Both the position numbers and the translations under genes were made by a program. Below the pieces are notes generated by a model. The model worked only from the letters and a program-made list of their open reading frames with translations. It was not told the origin of the DNA and made no database searches. From Geitlerinema sp. PCC 7407 (lineage in GTDB: Bacteria > Cyanobacteriota > Cyanobacteriia > PCC-7407), in contig NC_019703.1 in assembly GCF_000317045.1 (NCBI RefSeq), positions 3,666,934 to 3,730,933 of the forward strand: DNA of 64,000 nucleotides, in the 5' to 3' direction. Shown piece after piece: positions 34,857 through 45,208 of this stretch (the first letter of the stretch is position 1; every line of letters begins with the position of its first letter).

Positions 34857-35133
34857 GTATATTTTTTGGATGCAGTTCAAGGCCAACACCCAAGCTATCT
34901 GAGACGATCGCCCCCTCATCCGATCCAGCCGTCCAGGCACGCCATCAAGCAACCCGAATTTCAAAATCCCATATAGAATCCACACCGGACATCAACGGTC
35001 CGGCTTGATACCCAAAGGACAGTCAAAACACAAAGCTTCTTGAAAAATAGCTAAAAAGACTCAGAAGAAAACCAGTGCTTTTCCAGGAAGCATCGACAAT
35101 ACCTGTAACCGGATTCATAGGTCCTGTGTAGTT

Positions 35134-37743
35134 ATGCAGCCAATTCGCACATTCAACGTTGCCCCTTCCCTTCCCTCGCGCCTCGAACCGCTGCGTAAGC
35201 TCGCCTACAATCTCCACTGGGATTGGAATACCGAGACACGCGAACTGTTCGACCGCCTAGACCGGGACCTTTGGGAATCCAGCAACCATAACCCCGTTCT
35301 CATGCTCGGCACCATCAGCCAAGAGCGCCTGCGCGAAGTCGCAGAAGACGCAGGCTTCTTGGCCCAGATGGACCGCGCCGCCCAGCAGCTCAATGATTAT
35401 GTCCAAGAGCAAAGCTGGTATCGCAAACATCGCGGCGCCAACCTCGAGACCCGCAGCAGCAGCAAAAGCCATGGCAAGGAGTGCTACGCCTACTTCTCCG
35501 CCGAATTTGGTTTGACCACCTGCATGCCCATTTACTCGGGCGGCCTGGGCGTTTTGGCCGGTGACCACCTCAAATCCGCCAGCGACCTCGGACTGCCCTT
35601 GGTGGGCGTCGGCCTCCTCTACCAAGAAGGCTACTTTGCCCAGTACCTCAACCCCGACGGCTGGCAGCAAGAGCGCTACCCCATCAATGACTTCTACAAC
35701 ATGCCATTGATCCTGGAGCGCAACGCCGATGGCTCCGAAATGCGCATCGAAGTCGACTACCCAGGCCGCAAAGTCTATGCCCGGGTGTGGCGCTTGCAGG
35801 TGGGGACGGTGCCGCTGTATCTCCTCGACACCAACATCGAGCCCAACAATCCCTACGACCACGACATCACCGACGAGCTCTATGGCGGTGATATCGACAT
35901 GCGGATCCACCAGGAGATGATGCTGGGCATTGGAGGCTTCCAGATGCTGAAGGCGCTGGGGCTCAATCCGACGGTGTACCACATGAACGAGGGGCACTCC
36001 GCCTTTGTGTCCCTCGAGCGGATGCGCCACCTGATCCAGGACGAAAATCTGGGCTTCGCGGAAGCTCGGCAGGTGGTGAAGGCGAGCCAAATGTTTACGA
36101 CTCACACGCCGGTGCCTGCGGGCTTCGACCTGTTCCCGCCGGACAAGGTGATGCACTATGTGGGTCGCTATGCGGAGGTGTTTGGCCTGTCTCGGGAGCA
36201 GTTCCTCGCCCTGGGCCGGGACAATACCGGTGATTTGGCGTCGGCGTTTAGCATGGCGACGCTGGCGATCAAGACGGCCACGTTCGTCAATGGGGTCAGC
36301 CAGCTCCACGGCGCGGTCTCGCGGAGTCTTTTTCAGCCGCTGTGGTCTGATTTGCCCCTCGATGAGGTGCCGATCACGGCGATTACCAATGGGGTCCATG
36401 CGCGCAGCTGCGTTGCGAAGTCGACGCAGGAGCTGTACGACCGCTATCTGGGCCCCAATTGGGCGAGCGCGCCGGGAGATGATCCGCTGTGGGAGCGGGT
36501 GTACTCGATTCCGGATGAGGAGCTGTGGCGCAACCATGAGCGCTGCCGATCGGCGCTGGTGGTGTTTGTGCGCGATCGCCTGCAAAAGAGCCTGCGAGAG
36601 CAGGGCGCTTCGCCAACGGCCATTGCGGATGCCCTTGATGTGCTCGATCCTTCAGCGCTGACCATTGGCTTTGCGCGGCGCTTTGCGACCTACAAGCGAG
36701 CCACGCTGTTTATGCGGGATGTGGAGCGCATCAAGAGGATTTTGGCGGGGGTGCGCGAAAGCGGCCATCGCCGACCTGTGCAGTTCGTGATCGCCGGGAA
36801 AGCGCACCCCAAAGACATTCCGGGCAAAGAAATGATCAAAGAGATCATTCACTTTATTCGCGATGAAGGGGTCCAGCACAACATTGTGTTTATCCCCAAC
36901 TACGATATTCGGGTTTCGCGCCTGATGGTGGCGGGCTGTGATGTCTGGCTCAACACGCCTCGCCGCCCCCGCGAAGCGTCGGGCACCAGCGGCATGAAGG
37001 CGGCGATGAATGGCCTGCTCAATCTCAGCGTGCTGGACGGCTGGTGGGATGAAGCGGACTATGTGCGCACGGGCTGGCCGATTGGCTACCGGGAGGTCTA
37101 CAGCGATCCGGCCTACCAGGATGAGGTGGAGGCCAATGCGCTCTACGAGCTGCTAGAGAAGGAAGTGGTGCCGCTGTTTTATGAGCGGGATGCGGAGGAT
37201 GTGCCGCGGCGCTGGACGGCCAAGATGAAGGACGCGATTCGGCTCAACTGCCCTCGCTTTAACACGGCGCGGATGGTGCGCGACTACGCAACCCAGGGAT
37301 ATTTCCCGACGAGCGATCGCTACTGGACGCTGACGAGCCAGGAATATGCCCCGGCCAAGGAGCTGGCCCAATGGCAAAACAACTTGCTCGATCACTGGTA
37401 CGACATGCGGATCGAGGACATTGATATTTCGGCGGATGCGGATGTCGAGGTCAATCAGGCGATCGCCGTCAAAGCGCGGATCAACCTGGCGGCCCTGACT
37501 CCCGACGATGTCCAGGTCGAGCTATATCAAGGCCCGGTCAACGAAGGCGGCGAAATCTTCGCCGGGGTGCCGCTGGTGATGGACTGCCAAGGAAAAGATG
37601 CCAACCAGCACACCATCTACACCGCCACGGTCACCTACGGCAGCAGCGGCCTCCAGGGGCTGTCTCTACGCGTCCTGCCCAAGCACCGCTACCTCAGCAG
37701 TGTCTACGAACCCCGGCAGATCCTCTGGGCCGCGCCCCACTAG
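35134..37743 (+). CDS. glgP: Alpha-glucan phosphorylase (short form)
   Basis: The 869-residue enzyme begins with a DUF3417 domain (LRKLAYNLHWDWNTETRELF). The phosphorylase body has YFSAEFGLTTCMPIYSGGLG (about 119-138), VYHMNEGHSAF and the pyridoxal-phosphate motif GTSGMKAAMNG with Lys622. It is the TIGR02094-type phosphorylase, which lacks the N-terminal control region of the long enzymes. It releases glucose-1-phosphate from glycogen by phosphorolysis. A hairpin CCGGAC/GTCCGG at 34985-35003 lies in the leader region about 130 bases upstream. Its stop codon overlaps that of the convergent DUF429 gene. Confidence 0.94.
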   Translation: MQPIRTFNVAPSLPSRLEPLRKLAYNLHWDWNTETRELFDRLDRDLWESSNHNPVLMLGTISQERLREVAEDAGFLAQMDRAAQQLNDYVQEQSWYRKHRGANLETRSSSKSHGKECYAYFSAEFGLTTCMPIYSGGLGVLAGDHLKSASDLGLPLVGVGLLYQEGYFAQYLNPDGWQQERYPINDFYNMPLILERNADGSEMRIEVDYPGRKVYARVWRLQVGTVPLYLLDTNIEPNNPYDHDITDELYGGDIDMRIHQEMMLGIGGFQMLKALGLNPTVYHMNEGHSAFVSLERMRHLIQDENLGFAEARQVVKASQMFTTHTPVPAGFDLFPPDKVMHYVGRYAEVFGLSREQFLALGRDNTGDLASAFSMATLAIKTATFVNGVSQLHGAVSRSLFQPLWSDLPLDEVPITAITNGVHARSCVAKSTQELYDRYLGPNWASAPGDDPLWERVYSIPDEELWRNHERCRSALVVFVRDRLQKSLREQGASPTAIADALDVLDPSALTIGFARRFATYKRATLFMRDVERIKRILAGVRESGHRRPVQFVIAGKAHPKDIPGKEMIKEIIHFIRDEGVQHNIVFIPNYDIRVSRLMVAGCDVWLNTPRRPREASGTSGMKAAMNGLLNLSVLDGWWDEADYVRTGWPIGYREVYSDPAYQDEVEANALYELLEKEVVPLFYERDAEDVPRRWTAKMKDAIRLNCPRFNTARMVRDYATQGYFPTSDRYWTLTSQEYAPAKELAQWQNNLLDHWYDMRIEDIDISADADVEVNQAIAVKARINLAALTPDDVQVELYQGPVNEGGEIFAGVPLVMDCQGKDANQHTIYTATVTYGSSGLQGLSLRVLPKHRYLSSVYEPRQILWAAPH

Positions 37744-38468
37744 CTAGGGGCTGGCCAGCACCCCGGCACGACGATGTAGCCCTGGGCGCGATCGCCCAGC
37801 ACCAGATTCCGTTGCGGCCCCCAGTACCACCAGTGGGCCGCAACGTAGGCGCACACCAGGGCGTCGAGCTGGTCTTCAAGGGCCTTGAGCGCCGCGCCGC
37901 GGCTGGGGACCTCGGGCAAATCTGCCGCTACCAGCGGCAGGCTCGGCTCGTGCTCCGGCAGATGCTGCAAAATCAGTTGGCGGAGTTGCTGCAAGGCTTG
38001 CTGGCGCTCCGCCAATCGTCCTTTCTTGTACTTCAAAATGCGATCGAGGCTGAACAGGTACACCATGGCCGGGTGGGGAAACACCTCGATCTGAAAGCGA
38101 TCGGGCCGCTTGCCCTCCGGATCGTGGTCAAAGCCCTGCGCCTCCAGGCTCAGGCCAAACCCCACCGTGCGCGCCGCGAAGCTGTGGCCCAAGTTGGCCG
38201 GATAAGCGCCCCCGTGATACTTGCCAAAATAGCGGTGCGTCAGGCGATCGGCCCAGCGCATCCCCGTAGCGTTGGGAATCAGGGTCGGCGCATCCACCGC
38301 CACCCCCGCCGGTCCGTCGGCAACCTGGCGATCGATCCAGGCGAGGACCTCCTCTAGGGTGTCCAGGCGAGCCAGCGATCGCAGCTGGAGGCGATCGCCC
38401 GTCCACTCCAGCGCGCACAGACCGCTCGGCTGCGACTGCCAGCCCAAATCAACCCCAATAAACTTCAC
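37740..38468 (-). CDS. DUF429 family protein
   Basis: The 242-residue protein starts at GTG. It opens MKFIGVDLGWQSQPSGLCAL, an RNase-H-like first strand with an acidic residue. Further conserved acids are VAVDAPTLIPN (about 57-67), IEVFPHPAMVYLF (about 126-138) and EDQLDALVCAYVAA (about 203-216). The DUF429 family is predicted to have an RNase-H fold with a nuclease-like acidic site, but no activity is established. It converges on glgP, and the two stop codons share bases. Confidence 0.85.
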   Translation of the reverse strand: MKFIGVDLGWQSQPSGLCALEWTGDRLQLRSLARLDTLEEVLAWIDRQVADGPAGVAVDAPTLIPNATGMRWADRLTHRYFGKYHGGAYPANLGHSFAARTVGFGLSLEAQGFDHDPEGKRPDRFQIEVFPHPAMVYLFSLDRILKYKKGRLAERQQALQQLRQLILQHLPEHEPSLPLVAADLPEVPSRGAALKALEDQLDALVCAYVAAHWWYWGPQRNLVLGDRAQGYIVVPGCWPAPS

Positions 38469-38631
38469 GCTGCTCTCCCCTCACCCGCAGACGCTGCCAA
38501 AACAAAAGGCTCCCCAGCCTCAACCAGGAAACCTTCAATCCCCAACGTTTTTGCATCCTTGATGCTGCTTTGCCCCTAGCTTTGCCGAGATATCCCAGGA
38601 AAGCGGGCGATCGCTTCACCCAAACCCGAGC

Positions 38632-38934
38632 CTACTGCTCCTGCATCAGGCGCAGATAGTTTTGGCGCAGCTGGGAATGATTTTCAGCAATCCGCTGGGA
38701 CAGCTGCTTTTCCACATCGCACAGTTCCTGCCAGAAGGCCGTCGAGCGGCGCGCCGACAGCAGCTCATTCCAGAGCAGCTCCAGCAGCTCGCCAGACTGG
38801 GGATCTCGAGCCACCACGCGATCGCGCACCTGCTCAAACGCTTGATTTGCTTCAGAATGATTAGAAACGTCTTGAGTTAAACGCAGGCAAGCCTGCAATT
38901 CCGTCAGTAGGGTTTGAGAAACAGCTTGCACCAT
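38632..38934 (-). CDS. Helical hypothetical protein (100 residues)
   Basis: The protein starts at ATG (MVQAVSQTLLTELQACLRLT) and appears all-helical, with SGELLELLWNELLSARRSTA, FWQELCDVEKQLSQRIAENH and a final LRQNYLRLMQEQ. The heptad pattern in the last 35 residues suggests a coiled coil. I do not recognise a function. It diverges from trpS across a 187-bp AT-rich spacer that holds a TTGACA hexamer at 38938-38943 and repeated TTTACAA. Confidence 0.7.
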   Translation of the reverse strand: MVQAVSQTLLTELQACLRLTQDVSNHSEANQAFEQVRDRVVARDPQSGELLELLWNELLSARRSTAFWQELCDVEKQLSQRIAENHSQLRQNYLRLMQEQ

Positions 38935-39121
38935 TGTTTTGACATAGAAATTTACAACAAAGTTTACAATACTGGATTTATCAGCTCGATGGATCCGTTA
39001 ATTTCACCGGATCGCAATAGAAGTTAATATCTTCAAGGGACTCGCAACAGTCTCCATCCCCTCTGACAGGCCAATTCGGCCTTCATTTTATTTTTGAGAT
39101 TTAGCAAATTTCCGCAGCACT

Positions 39122-40135
39122 ATGGGTAGGCAACGGGTTTTATCAGGCGTTCAGCCAACGGGCAACTTGCACCTAGGCAACTATCTCGGAGCGATTCGGA
39201 ACTGGGTAGAAGGCCAGCAGAAATACGAAAACTTCTTTTGTGTCGTGGACCTGCACGCCATCACCGTTCCCCACGACCCCAAAACCCTAGCCGAAAACAC
39301 CCGAGCCGTCGCTGCCCTGTACCTGGCTTGCGGCATCGACCTAGACCACTCCACGATTTTTGTCCAGTCCCACGTCCCCGCCCACACCGAGCTGACCTGG
39401 CTGCTCAACTGCATCACCCCCCTCAACTGGCTGGAGCGGATGATCCAGTTCAAGGAAAAAGCCATCAAGCAGGGAGAAAACGTCGGCGTCGGCCTGCTGG
39501 ACTATCCCGTGCTCATGGCGGCGGACATCCTGCTCTACGACGCGGACAAAGTGCCCGTGGGCGAAGACCAAAAGCAGCACCTCGAACTCACCCGCGACAT
39601 CGCCATGCGCCTCAACTACCAGTTTGGTCGCGAAGAGGCTCCCGTGCTCAAAGTGCCCGACCCCCTGATCCGGCCCGAGGGCGCCCGGATCATGAGCCTC
39701 ACCGACGGCACCCGCAAAATGTCCAAATCCGATCCGTCAGAGCAGAGCCGCATCAACCTCCTAGACGATCCGGATACGCTGCGCCAGAAGATCAAGCGCT
39801 GCAAAACCGACCCCGTGCGCGGCCTCGAGTTTGACAACCCGGAGCGGCCCGAGTGCAACAACCTGCTGACGCTCTACGCCATCTTGTCCAACCAAACCAA
39901 GGACGCAGTGGCGGAGGAGTGCCGCGAGATGGGCTGGGGACAGTTCAAGCCGCTGCTCACCGAAACCACGGTGGAGGCCTTGCGGCCCATTCAGGAAAAG
40001 TACAACGAAGTGATGGGCGATCCGGGCTACCTCGACAGTGTCCTGCGGGACGGTCAGGCCCGCGCCTCAGAAATCGCCAATGCTACCCTGGCGCGAGTTC
40101 GGGCAGCGCTGGGCTTCTTGCCGCCCCTCTCATAA
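39122..40135 (+). CDS. trpS: Tryptophanyl-tRNA synthetase
   Basis: The 337-residue class I synthetase has the HIGH-like motif in SGVQPTGNLHLGNYLGAIRN (about 7-26; HLG) and the KMSKS loop KMSKSDPSEQ (about 200-209). The tryptophan pocket region is VGEDQKQHLELTRDIAMRLN. It charges tRNA-Trp in the cytosol. Length is normal for bacteria. The next gene, a metF-like gene, starts 15 bases after the stop, so both are probably one operon. Confidence 0.96.
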   Translation: MGRQRVLSGVQPTGNLHLGNYLGAIRNWVEGQQKYENFFCVVDLHAITVPHDPKTLAENTRAVAALYLACGIDLDHSTIFVQSHVPAHTELTWLLNCITPLNWLERMIQFKEKAIKQGENVGVGLLDYPVLMAADILLYDADKVPVGEDQKQHLELTRDIAMRLNYQFGREEAPVLKVPDPLIRPEGARIMSLTDGTRKMSKSDPSEQSRINLLDDPDTLRQKIKRCKTDPVRGLEFDNPERPECNNLLTLYAILSNQTKDAVAEECREMGWGQFKPLLTETTVEALRPIQEKYNEVMGDPGYLDSVLRDGQARASEIANATLARVRAALGFLPPLS

Positions 40136-40150
40136 GCTGGAGCAGCTTTG

Positions 40151-41065
40151 ATGTTGAATCGTTTGCGTAGTGCAGTGAATGCGGGTGAATTTTTGGTGAC
40201 CGCCGAAATCACGCCGCCTAAGGGGGGCAACCCGCAGCGGATGCTGGAAATGGCCCGCTTGCTCAAGGGGCGGGTCCACGCGGTGAATATTACAGATGGG
40301 AGCCGGGCGGTGCTGCGGATGACGCCCCTGGCCGCTTCGGCGCTGCTGGTCCAGGAGGGGATTGAGCCGGTGTGCCAGTTTGCCTGCCGCGATCGCAATC
40401 GCATTGCGCTCCAGGCAGACCTGATGGGCGCTCACGCCCTGGGCATCCGGAACGTTTTGGCGCTGACCGGAGACCCCCTGAAGGCGGGCGATCACCCCGA
40501 TGCCAAGGGGGTATTTGACCTGGAGTCGGTGCGGCTGCTGACGCTCATTCGCAAGCTCAACCAGGGCAGCGACTGGAACGGCAAGGCCCTGACCGATGAG
40601 CCCACGGATCTATTTGCCGGGGCAGCGGTGGACCCCCAATGCCCCAGCTGGTCGGGCTTGCAGCGGCGCTTTGAGCGCAAGCTGGAGGCGGGGGCCGAGT
40701 TTTTCCAGAGTCAGCTGATCTCAGATTTTGATCGGCTGGGGATGTTTATGGACAAGCTGGGCAATGCAGGCGGCAAACCGATTTTGGCGGGAATTTTCTT
40801 GCTGAAGTCGGCCAAGAATGCCCAGTTTATCAACCGCAATGTGCCGGGGGTACAGATTCCCCAGCACCTGATCGATCGCCTGGCCAATGCAGACGATCAG
40901 CTCCAAGAGGGCATCCGGATTGCGGCGGAGCAGGTGCAGCTGGCCAAGGAGCTGTGCCAAGGGGTGCACCTGATGGCGGTGCGCCGCGAGGACTTGATTC
41001 CGCAGATTCTCGATCTGGCGGGGGTGACGGCGCTCCAGCCGCCGGTCTTGAATTCGGTGCGCTAG
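40151..41065 (+). CDS. Methylenetetrahydrofolate reductase family protein
   Basis: The ATG at 40151 was chosen; a TTG codon precedes it directly. The 304-residue TIM-barrel protein has the family phrases FLVTAEITPPKGGNPQRMLE (about 13-32), VNITDGSRAVLRMTPLA (about 44-60), FACRDRNRIALQADLMGAHA and NVLALTGDPLKAGDH, the last near the FAD site. The family reduces 5,10-methylene- to 5-methyl-tetrahydrofolate for methionine synthesis. The N-terminal Glu of EITPP is the conserved acid. Its closeness to trpS suggests co-transcription but no functional link is known. Confidence 0.88.
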   Translation: MLNRLRSAVNAGEFLVTAEITPPKGGNPQRMLEMARLLKGRVHAVNITDGSRAVLRMTPLAASALLVQEGIEPVCQFACRDRNRIALQADLMGAHALGIRNVLALTGDPLKAGDHPDAKGVFDLESVRLLTLIRKLNQGSDWNGKALTDEPTDLFAGAAVDPQCPSWSGLQRRFERKLEAGAEFFQSQLISDFDRLGMFMDKLGNAGGKPILAGIFLLKSAKNAQFINRNVPGVQIPQHLIDRLANADDQLQEGIRIAAEQVQLAKELCQGVHLMAVRREDLIPQILDLAGVTALQPPVLNSVR

Positions 41066-41250
41066 GGGCGATCGCCTCTGCACCAGTCAGCGACAGAAGC
41101 GTTGACAAGCGGTATCACCCACCCGCGACAATTGCGGTAGGGACGGCCTAACCTTCGAGCAGCCAAGCATGGGGGGGCAGCGAAGGGGCGATCGCGCAGG
41201 TTCATCGCTAGCGCGAGTCCCTGACACAGAGATTGGGAGGTTTAGGTTCG

Positions 41251-42483
41251 GTGTTTGATGCTCTGGTGATCGGGTCCGGTCCGGCAGGACTGTCTATCGC
41301 GGCGGCTCTAGGGGAGGCAGGCCTCAAGGTCCAGGGCTTGAGCCCGACGGATCCGGCTGCTCCTTGGCCCAATACCTATGGGGTCTGGCGAGATGAGCTA
41401 GAGGCGCTGGGCTTGACCCATTTGCTGGGCCACTGCTGGACCAATTGCGTCACTTACCAGGGCGATCGCGAGATCGCCCTGCAGCGGGCCTACGGCCTGT
41501 TTGACAAAGAAAAGCTTCAGCAACACTGGCTCCGGCAGGGCGATCGCAGCGGGGTGACCTGGCATCGGGGCAGCGCGGCCCAGTTGGAGCACCTGCCCCA
41601 TCACTCCCAGCTGACGACCCACAGCGGCGAAACCCTGACCGCCCGCATCGTGGTCGACGCCAGCGGCCACAAGCCGGTCTTCCTACGGCGGCCCCCGGCA
41701 GCGGGCGTGGCCTACCAGGCAGCCTACGGGATTGTTGGGCGCTTTTCGTCGCCGCCGGTGGCGCCTCAGCAGTTTGTGCTGATGGATTACCGGTCAGACT
41801 ATCTGTCCGCCGAGGAGCGATCGCAGCCGCCTACCTTCCTCTACGCCATGGACTTGGGCGATGACGTTTACTTCGTGGAAGAAACCTCTCTGGCCTACTG
41901 TCCGGCGGTATCCTTTGACGTGCTCAAGGACCGGCTCTACCAGCGTTTGGCCCATCACGGTGTGCAGGTCACTGAGATTCACCACGTCGAGCACTGTCTG
42001 TTTCCGATGAATTTGCCTTTGCCGGACTTTCAGCAGCCGGTGGCTGGCTTTGGCGGCGCGGCCAGCATGGTGCATCCGGCTTCGGGGTACCTAGTGGGGG
42101 CGATGCTGCGCCGGGCGCCGGGTCTGGCCCAGGCGATCGCCCGGGCCCTCGACACGCCCAACGCCTCTCCCCACAGCACTGCTCAGGCGGCCTGGAAAGC
42201 GCTGTGGCCCAGCGATCGCGTCCGCAAGCACTATCTCTACCTCTTCGGCCTCGAAAACCTGATGCGCTTTGATGAGGCCCGGCTGCAGCGCTTTTTTGCG
42301 ACATTCTTTCAGATGCCCCAGGCTCACTGGTCCGGCTTTTTGGCCGATACCCTGACCATTCCCGAGCTGCTGGTTGCCATGCTTGGCCTATTCGGTCAGG
42401 CCCCCAACGACATTCGCTGGGGGCTGATGCAGTCCGTGGGTCACGACGGCGATCTCCTGTGGCGATCGCTGCTGGGCCGCTAA
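41251..42483 (+). CDS. crtL: Lycopene beta-cyclase (CrtL type)
   Basis: The GTG at 41251 was chosen because GGGAGG lies 10 bases upstream; the frame is open to a TTG at 41233. The 410-residue flavoprotein has FAD motif DALVIGSGPAGLSIAAALGE (about 3-22) and the cyclase signature PNTYGVWRDELEALGL (about 41-56). Further motifs are VDASGHKPVFL and the FLYAMDLGDDVYFVEETSLA segment (about 192-211), whose acidic FxEET is the catalytic motif of this family. It closes both ends of lycopene to give beta-carotene. It works downstream of CrtH. Convergent speA ends 19 bases away. Confidence 0.9.
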   Translation: MFDALVIGSGPAGLSIAAALGEAGLKVQGLSPTDPAAPWPNTYGVWRDELEALGLTHLLGHCWTNCVTYQGDREIALQRAYGLFDKEKLQQHWLRQGDRSGVTWHRGSAAQLEHLPHHSQLTTHSGETLTARIVVDASGHKPVFLRRPPAAGVAYQAAYGIVGRFSSPPVAPQQFVLMDYRSDYLSAEERSQPPTFLYAMDLGDDVYFVEETSLAYCPAVSFDVLKDRLYQRLAHHGVQVTEIHHVEHCLFPMNLPLPDFQQPVAGFGGAASMVHPASGYLVGAMLRRAPGLAQAIARALDTPNASPHSTAQAAWKALWPSDRVRKHYLYLFGLENLMRFDEARLQRFFATFFQMPQAHWSGFLADTLTIPELLVAMLGLFGQAPNDIRWGLMQSVGHDGDLLWRSLLGR

Positions 42484-42502
42484 CCCCAGCACCGAACAGC
42501 CA

Positions 42503-44512
42503 TCACGAGGTCAAGTAGGTGTAGCTGCTCAGACTGCGCTCGTAGTTTTGCATCAAGAGCTGGGCTTCCTGGAGGGTAATTTGCTTTTCTTGCAGAGCCT
42601 GCTCCGTTTGGCGGCGAATGCTCTCGAGCAGATCCTCGGGGTCGTACTGGACATATCCCAGCACCTCATTAATGCGATCGCCCTTCACCACGTGCTCGAT
42701 CTGGTAGCCCTTGGGCGTCAGGCAGATGTGCACCGTATTGGTGTCCCCAAACAGGTTGTGGAGGTTGCCCATGATTTCCTGGTAGGCTCCGCCCAGGAAC
42801 ATGCCCAGATAGTAGGGCTCACCCGATCGCAGCGGGTGCAGTTCTAGCACTGACTTCACATCTCGTAGATCGATAAACTGGTCGATTTTGCCGTCGCTGT
42901 CGCAGGTCAGGTCCGACAGGGTTCCCCGGCAGTTCGGCTCCTCGTCCAGGCGGTGGATGGGCAAGATGGGAAACAGCTGGTCAATGGCCCAGGAGTCCGG
43001 CGCTGACTGAAACACCGACAGGTTGATGTAGTAGATGGAGGCCATGATTTTTTCGAGGTCCTCCAGATCGTCGGGCACATACTCCTGCTGCCGACAGATC
43101 TTCAAAATCTTTTCGCAGCAGGCCCAGTAGAGCCGCTCCGCCCGGGCTCGCTCCCGCAGGCTCAGGTAGCCAAAGCCAAAAAGGCTAATGGCTTCCTCTT
43201 TGAACTGGGTGGCGTCGTGGTAGGCCTCTTGGTAGTTTTCTTCGGTGATCGCGAGGTAGGTCTCGTAGAGGTTGCGCACGATCAGGTGCTCGCTCTCCTC
43301 GATGGCCCCCGGATCCCCGCTGGGGGCATCGTTGGTCCCCAGCACATCAAACACCAAAACCGACTGGTGAGAGGCGATCGCCCGTCCGCTCTCGCTCACC
43401 AGCGTCGGCACCGGCAGATTTCGCTCTTCGCAGGTCTCCTTCACCTCCGCCACGATGTCGTTGGCGTAGTTCTGCATGTTGTAGTTCTTGGAGGCGTGGA
43501 AGTTGGTCTTGGAGCCGTCATAGTCCACCCCCAGACCGCCGCCCACGTCGAGGTACTGCATGTTGGCCCCCAGGGCCGCCAGCTCCACGTAGATCTGGCT
43601 GGCTTCGCGAATCGCGTCCTTGATCACGCCAATGGCCGAGATCTGAGAGCCGATGTGGAAATGGAGCAGCTGGAGCGAATCCAGCATGTCTGCCGCTTGC
43701 AACTCCTCGACCGCATGGATAATTTCGGGGATGGTCAGGCCAAACTTGGCGCGATCGCCCGTCGAGGTGCCCCAGCGGCCCACCCCGCGCGTGTTCAGCT
43801 TAGCCCGCACGCCCAGCAGCGGCTTGATTCCCAGTTTGCGGCTGATTTCGATGGCCAGGCCCACCTCTTCCACCTGCTCTAGCACGATGATGCAGGGGCG
43901 GCCCATCCGGCGCGCCAGGATGGCCGTCTCGATGTATTCGCGGTCCTTGTAGCCGTTGCAGATCAGCAGCGCATCGGGCGTATTCAGCGTAGCCAGGGCG
44001 ATCATCAGCTCGGGCTTGGAGCCAGCCTCTAGACCGAACTGGTGGGGCCGACCAAAGCGCACCAGGTCTTCGATCAGGTGGCGCTGCTGGTTGCACTTGA
44101 CCGGGAAGACGCCCCGGTAGGAGCCGGGATAGTTGTAGCGAGCGATCGCCCGGGCAAAGCAGGCATTCAGGCGCTCGATGCGGTCTTCGAGGATATCTGA
44201 AAAGCGAATCAGCAGGGGCAAGTCCAGGTTGCGCTGCTTGAGGGACTCCACCAGCTCAAACAAATCCAGTGACCCACCGCGATCGCCCTTGGGCGACACC
44301 GTCACATGGCCCGCTGCATTGATCGAAAAATACGGCTCTCCCCAGCCCTGGATGCGATAGAGCTCTTCGCTGTCTTCGATGGTCCAGGCTTTTTGGGGCG
44401 CAGTGGAGGCCAGGGGCATTGCCTGTAGGGGCGATCGCGTCTCCTGACGAGTCTTTTCGAGCGTAACCGGTTGCTGCTGCTGTTCGGAAGAAGGAGAGGA
44501 TTGACCACCCAT
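42503..44512 (-). CDS. speA: Biosynthetic arginine decarboxylase
   Basis: The 669-residue enzyme is a fold-III pyridoxal-phosphate decarboxylase. Lys139 in YRGVFPVKCNQQRHLIED is the cofactor lysine. The GGGLGVDYDGSKT motif (about 319-331) binds the cofactor phosphate, and the alanine-racemase-like barrel is complete. It makes agmatine from arginine, the first step of polyamine synthesis. Length agrees with the bacterial SpeA family. The N-terminal 40 residues are Gln/Ser-rich and probably disordered. Confidence 0.95.
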   Translation of the reverse strand: MGGQSSPSSEQQQQPVTLEKTRQETRSPLQAMPLASTAPQKAWTIEDSEELYRIQGWGEPYFSINAAGHVTVSPKGDRGGSLDLFELVESLKQRNLDLPLLIRFSDILEDRIERLNACFARAIARYNYPGSYRGVFPVKCNQQRHLIEDLVRFGRPHQFGLEAGSKPELMIALATLNTPDALLICNGYKDREYIETAILARRMGRPCIIVLEQVEEVGLAIEISRKLGIKPLLGVRAKLNTRGVGRWGTSTGDRAKFGLTIPEIIHAVEELQAADMLDSLQLLHFHIGSQISAIGVIKDAIREASQIYVELAALGANMQYLDVGGGLGVDYDGSKTNFHASKNYNMQNYANDIVAEVKETCEERNLPVPTLVSESGRAIASHQSVLVFDVLGTNDAPSGDPGAIEESEHLIVRNLYETYLAITEENYQEAYHDATQFKEEAISLFGFGYLSLRERARAERLYWACCEKILKICRQQEYVPDDLEDLEKIMASIYYINLSVFQSAPDSWAIDQLFPILPIHRLDEEPNCRGTLSDLTCDSDGKIDQFIDLRDVKSVLELHPLRSGEPYYLGMFLGGAYQEIMGNLHNLFGDTNTVHICLTPKGYQIEHVVKGDRINEVLGYVQYDPEDLLESIRRQTEQALQEKQITLQEAQLLMQNYERSLSSYTYLTS

Positions 44513-44749
44513 GCCGCTGAAGATTCTCCTGGTATGCGATCGCGTAGACAGTCTAGCGTATCCCCTTCGAGATCCGGACTATCCCCCAGCACAGGTTTTG
44601 GCCAAAGTTTCACCCCTTTTGCTCGCCCCCATCTGTCCCCCATCAGCGGCCCCGATCTTTCGAAAAATATCTTTACAGAGACGTCCCCTTTTCTGAGAGC
44701 ATAGAACGTTGAGCATATCCCTCGTGAACTTCTAGGAGCAGGTAAACCC

Positions 44750-45199
44750 GTGGAACGGACATTTGTTGCAGTTAAGCCCGACGGTGTTCAGCGTGGCTTG
44801 GTCGGTGAAATCGTGCGTCGGTTCGAAACCAAAGGCTTCACGGTCGTCGGCCTCAAGATGGTGAATGTCAGCCGTGAACTGGCTGAGCAGCACTACGATG
44901 TGCACCGGGAGAAGCCCTTCTTCGGTGGCTTGGTCGAGTTCATCACCTCCGGCCCCGTCGTTGCGATGGTCCTCGAAGGCGATGGCGTCGTCGCAGGTGC
45001 TCGCAAACTCATCGGCGCAACCAATCCCCTGGCCGCTGAACCCAGCACCATCCGCGGTGACTTCGGCGTCAGCATCGGTCGCAACCTGATCCACGGTTCC
45101 GACGCAGTCGAGACCGCCCAGCGCGAAATCGCCCTCTGGTTCAAGGACGAGGAGCTGGTGAACTGGAAGCCCAGCATTTCTAACTGGCTGTACGAATAA
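44750..45199 (+). CDS. ndk: Nucleoside diphosphate kinase
   Basis: The GTG start has a Shine-Dalgarno (AGGAG, about 9 bases upstream). The 149-residue enzyme has the N-terminal [20 protein letters not shown], with Lys10, and the active-site signature [10 protein letters not shown] with phospho-acceptor His115. It equalises the nucleoside triphosphate pools by ping-pong transfer of the gamma phosphate. It diverges from speA and ends at two successive hairpins. Confidence 0.97.
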   Translation: MERTFVAVKPDGVQRGLVGEIVRRFETKGFTVVGLKMVNVSRELAEQHYDVHREKPFFGGLVEFITSGPVVAMVLEGDGVVAGARKLIGATNPLAAEPSTIRGDFGVSIGRNLIHGSDAVETAQREIALWFKDEELVNWKPSISNWLYE

Positions 45200-45208
45200 G
45201 CTTGGTTT

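Noticed and set aside
35257-36585. 442-codon open frame antisense to glgP
   Set aside because: It is a shadow of GC-rich glgP codons, His/Arg-rich without recognisable domains.
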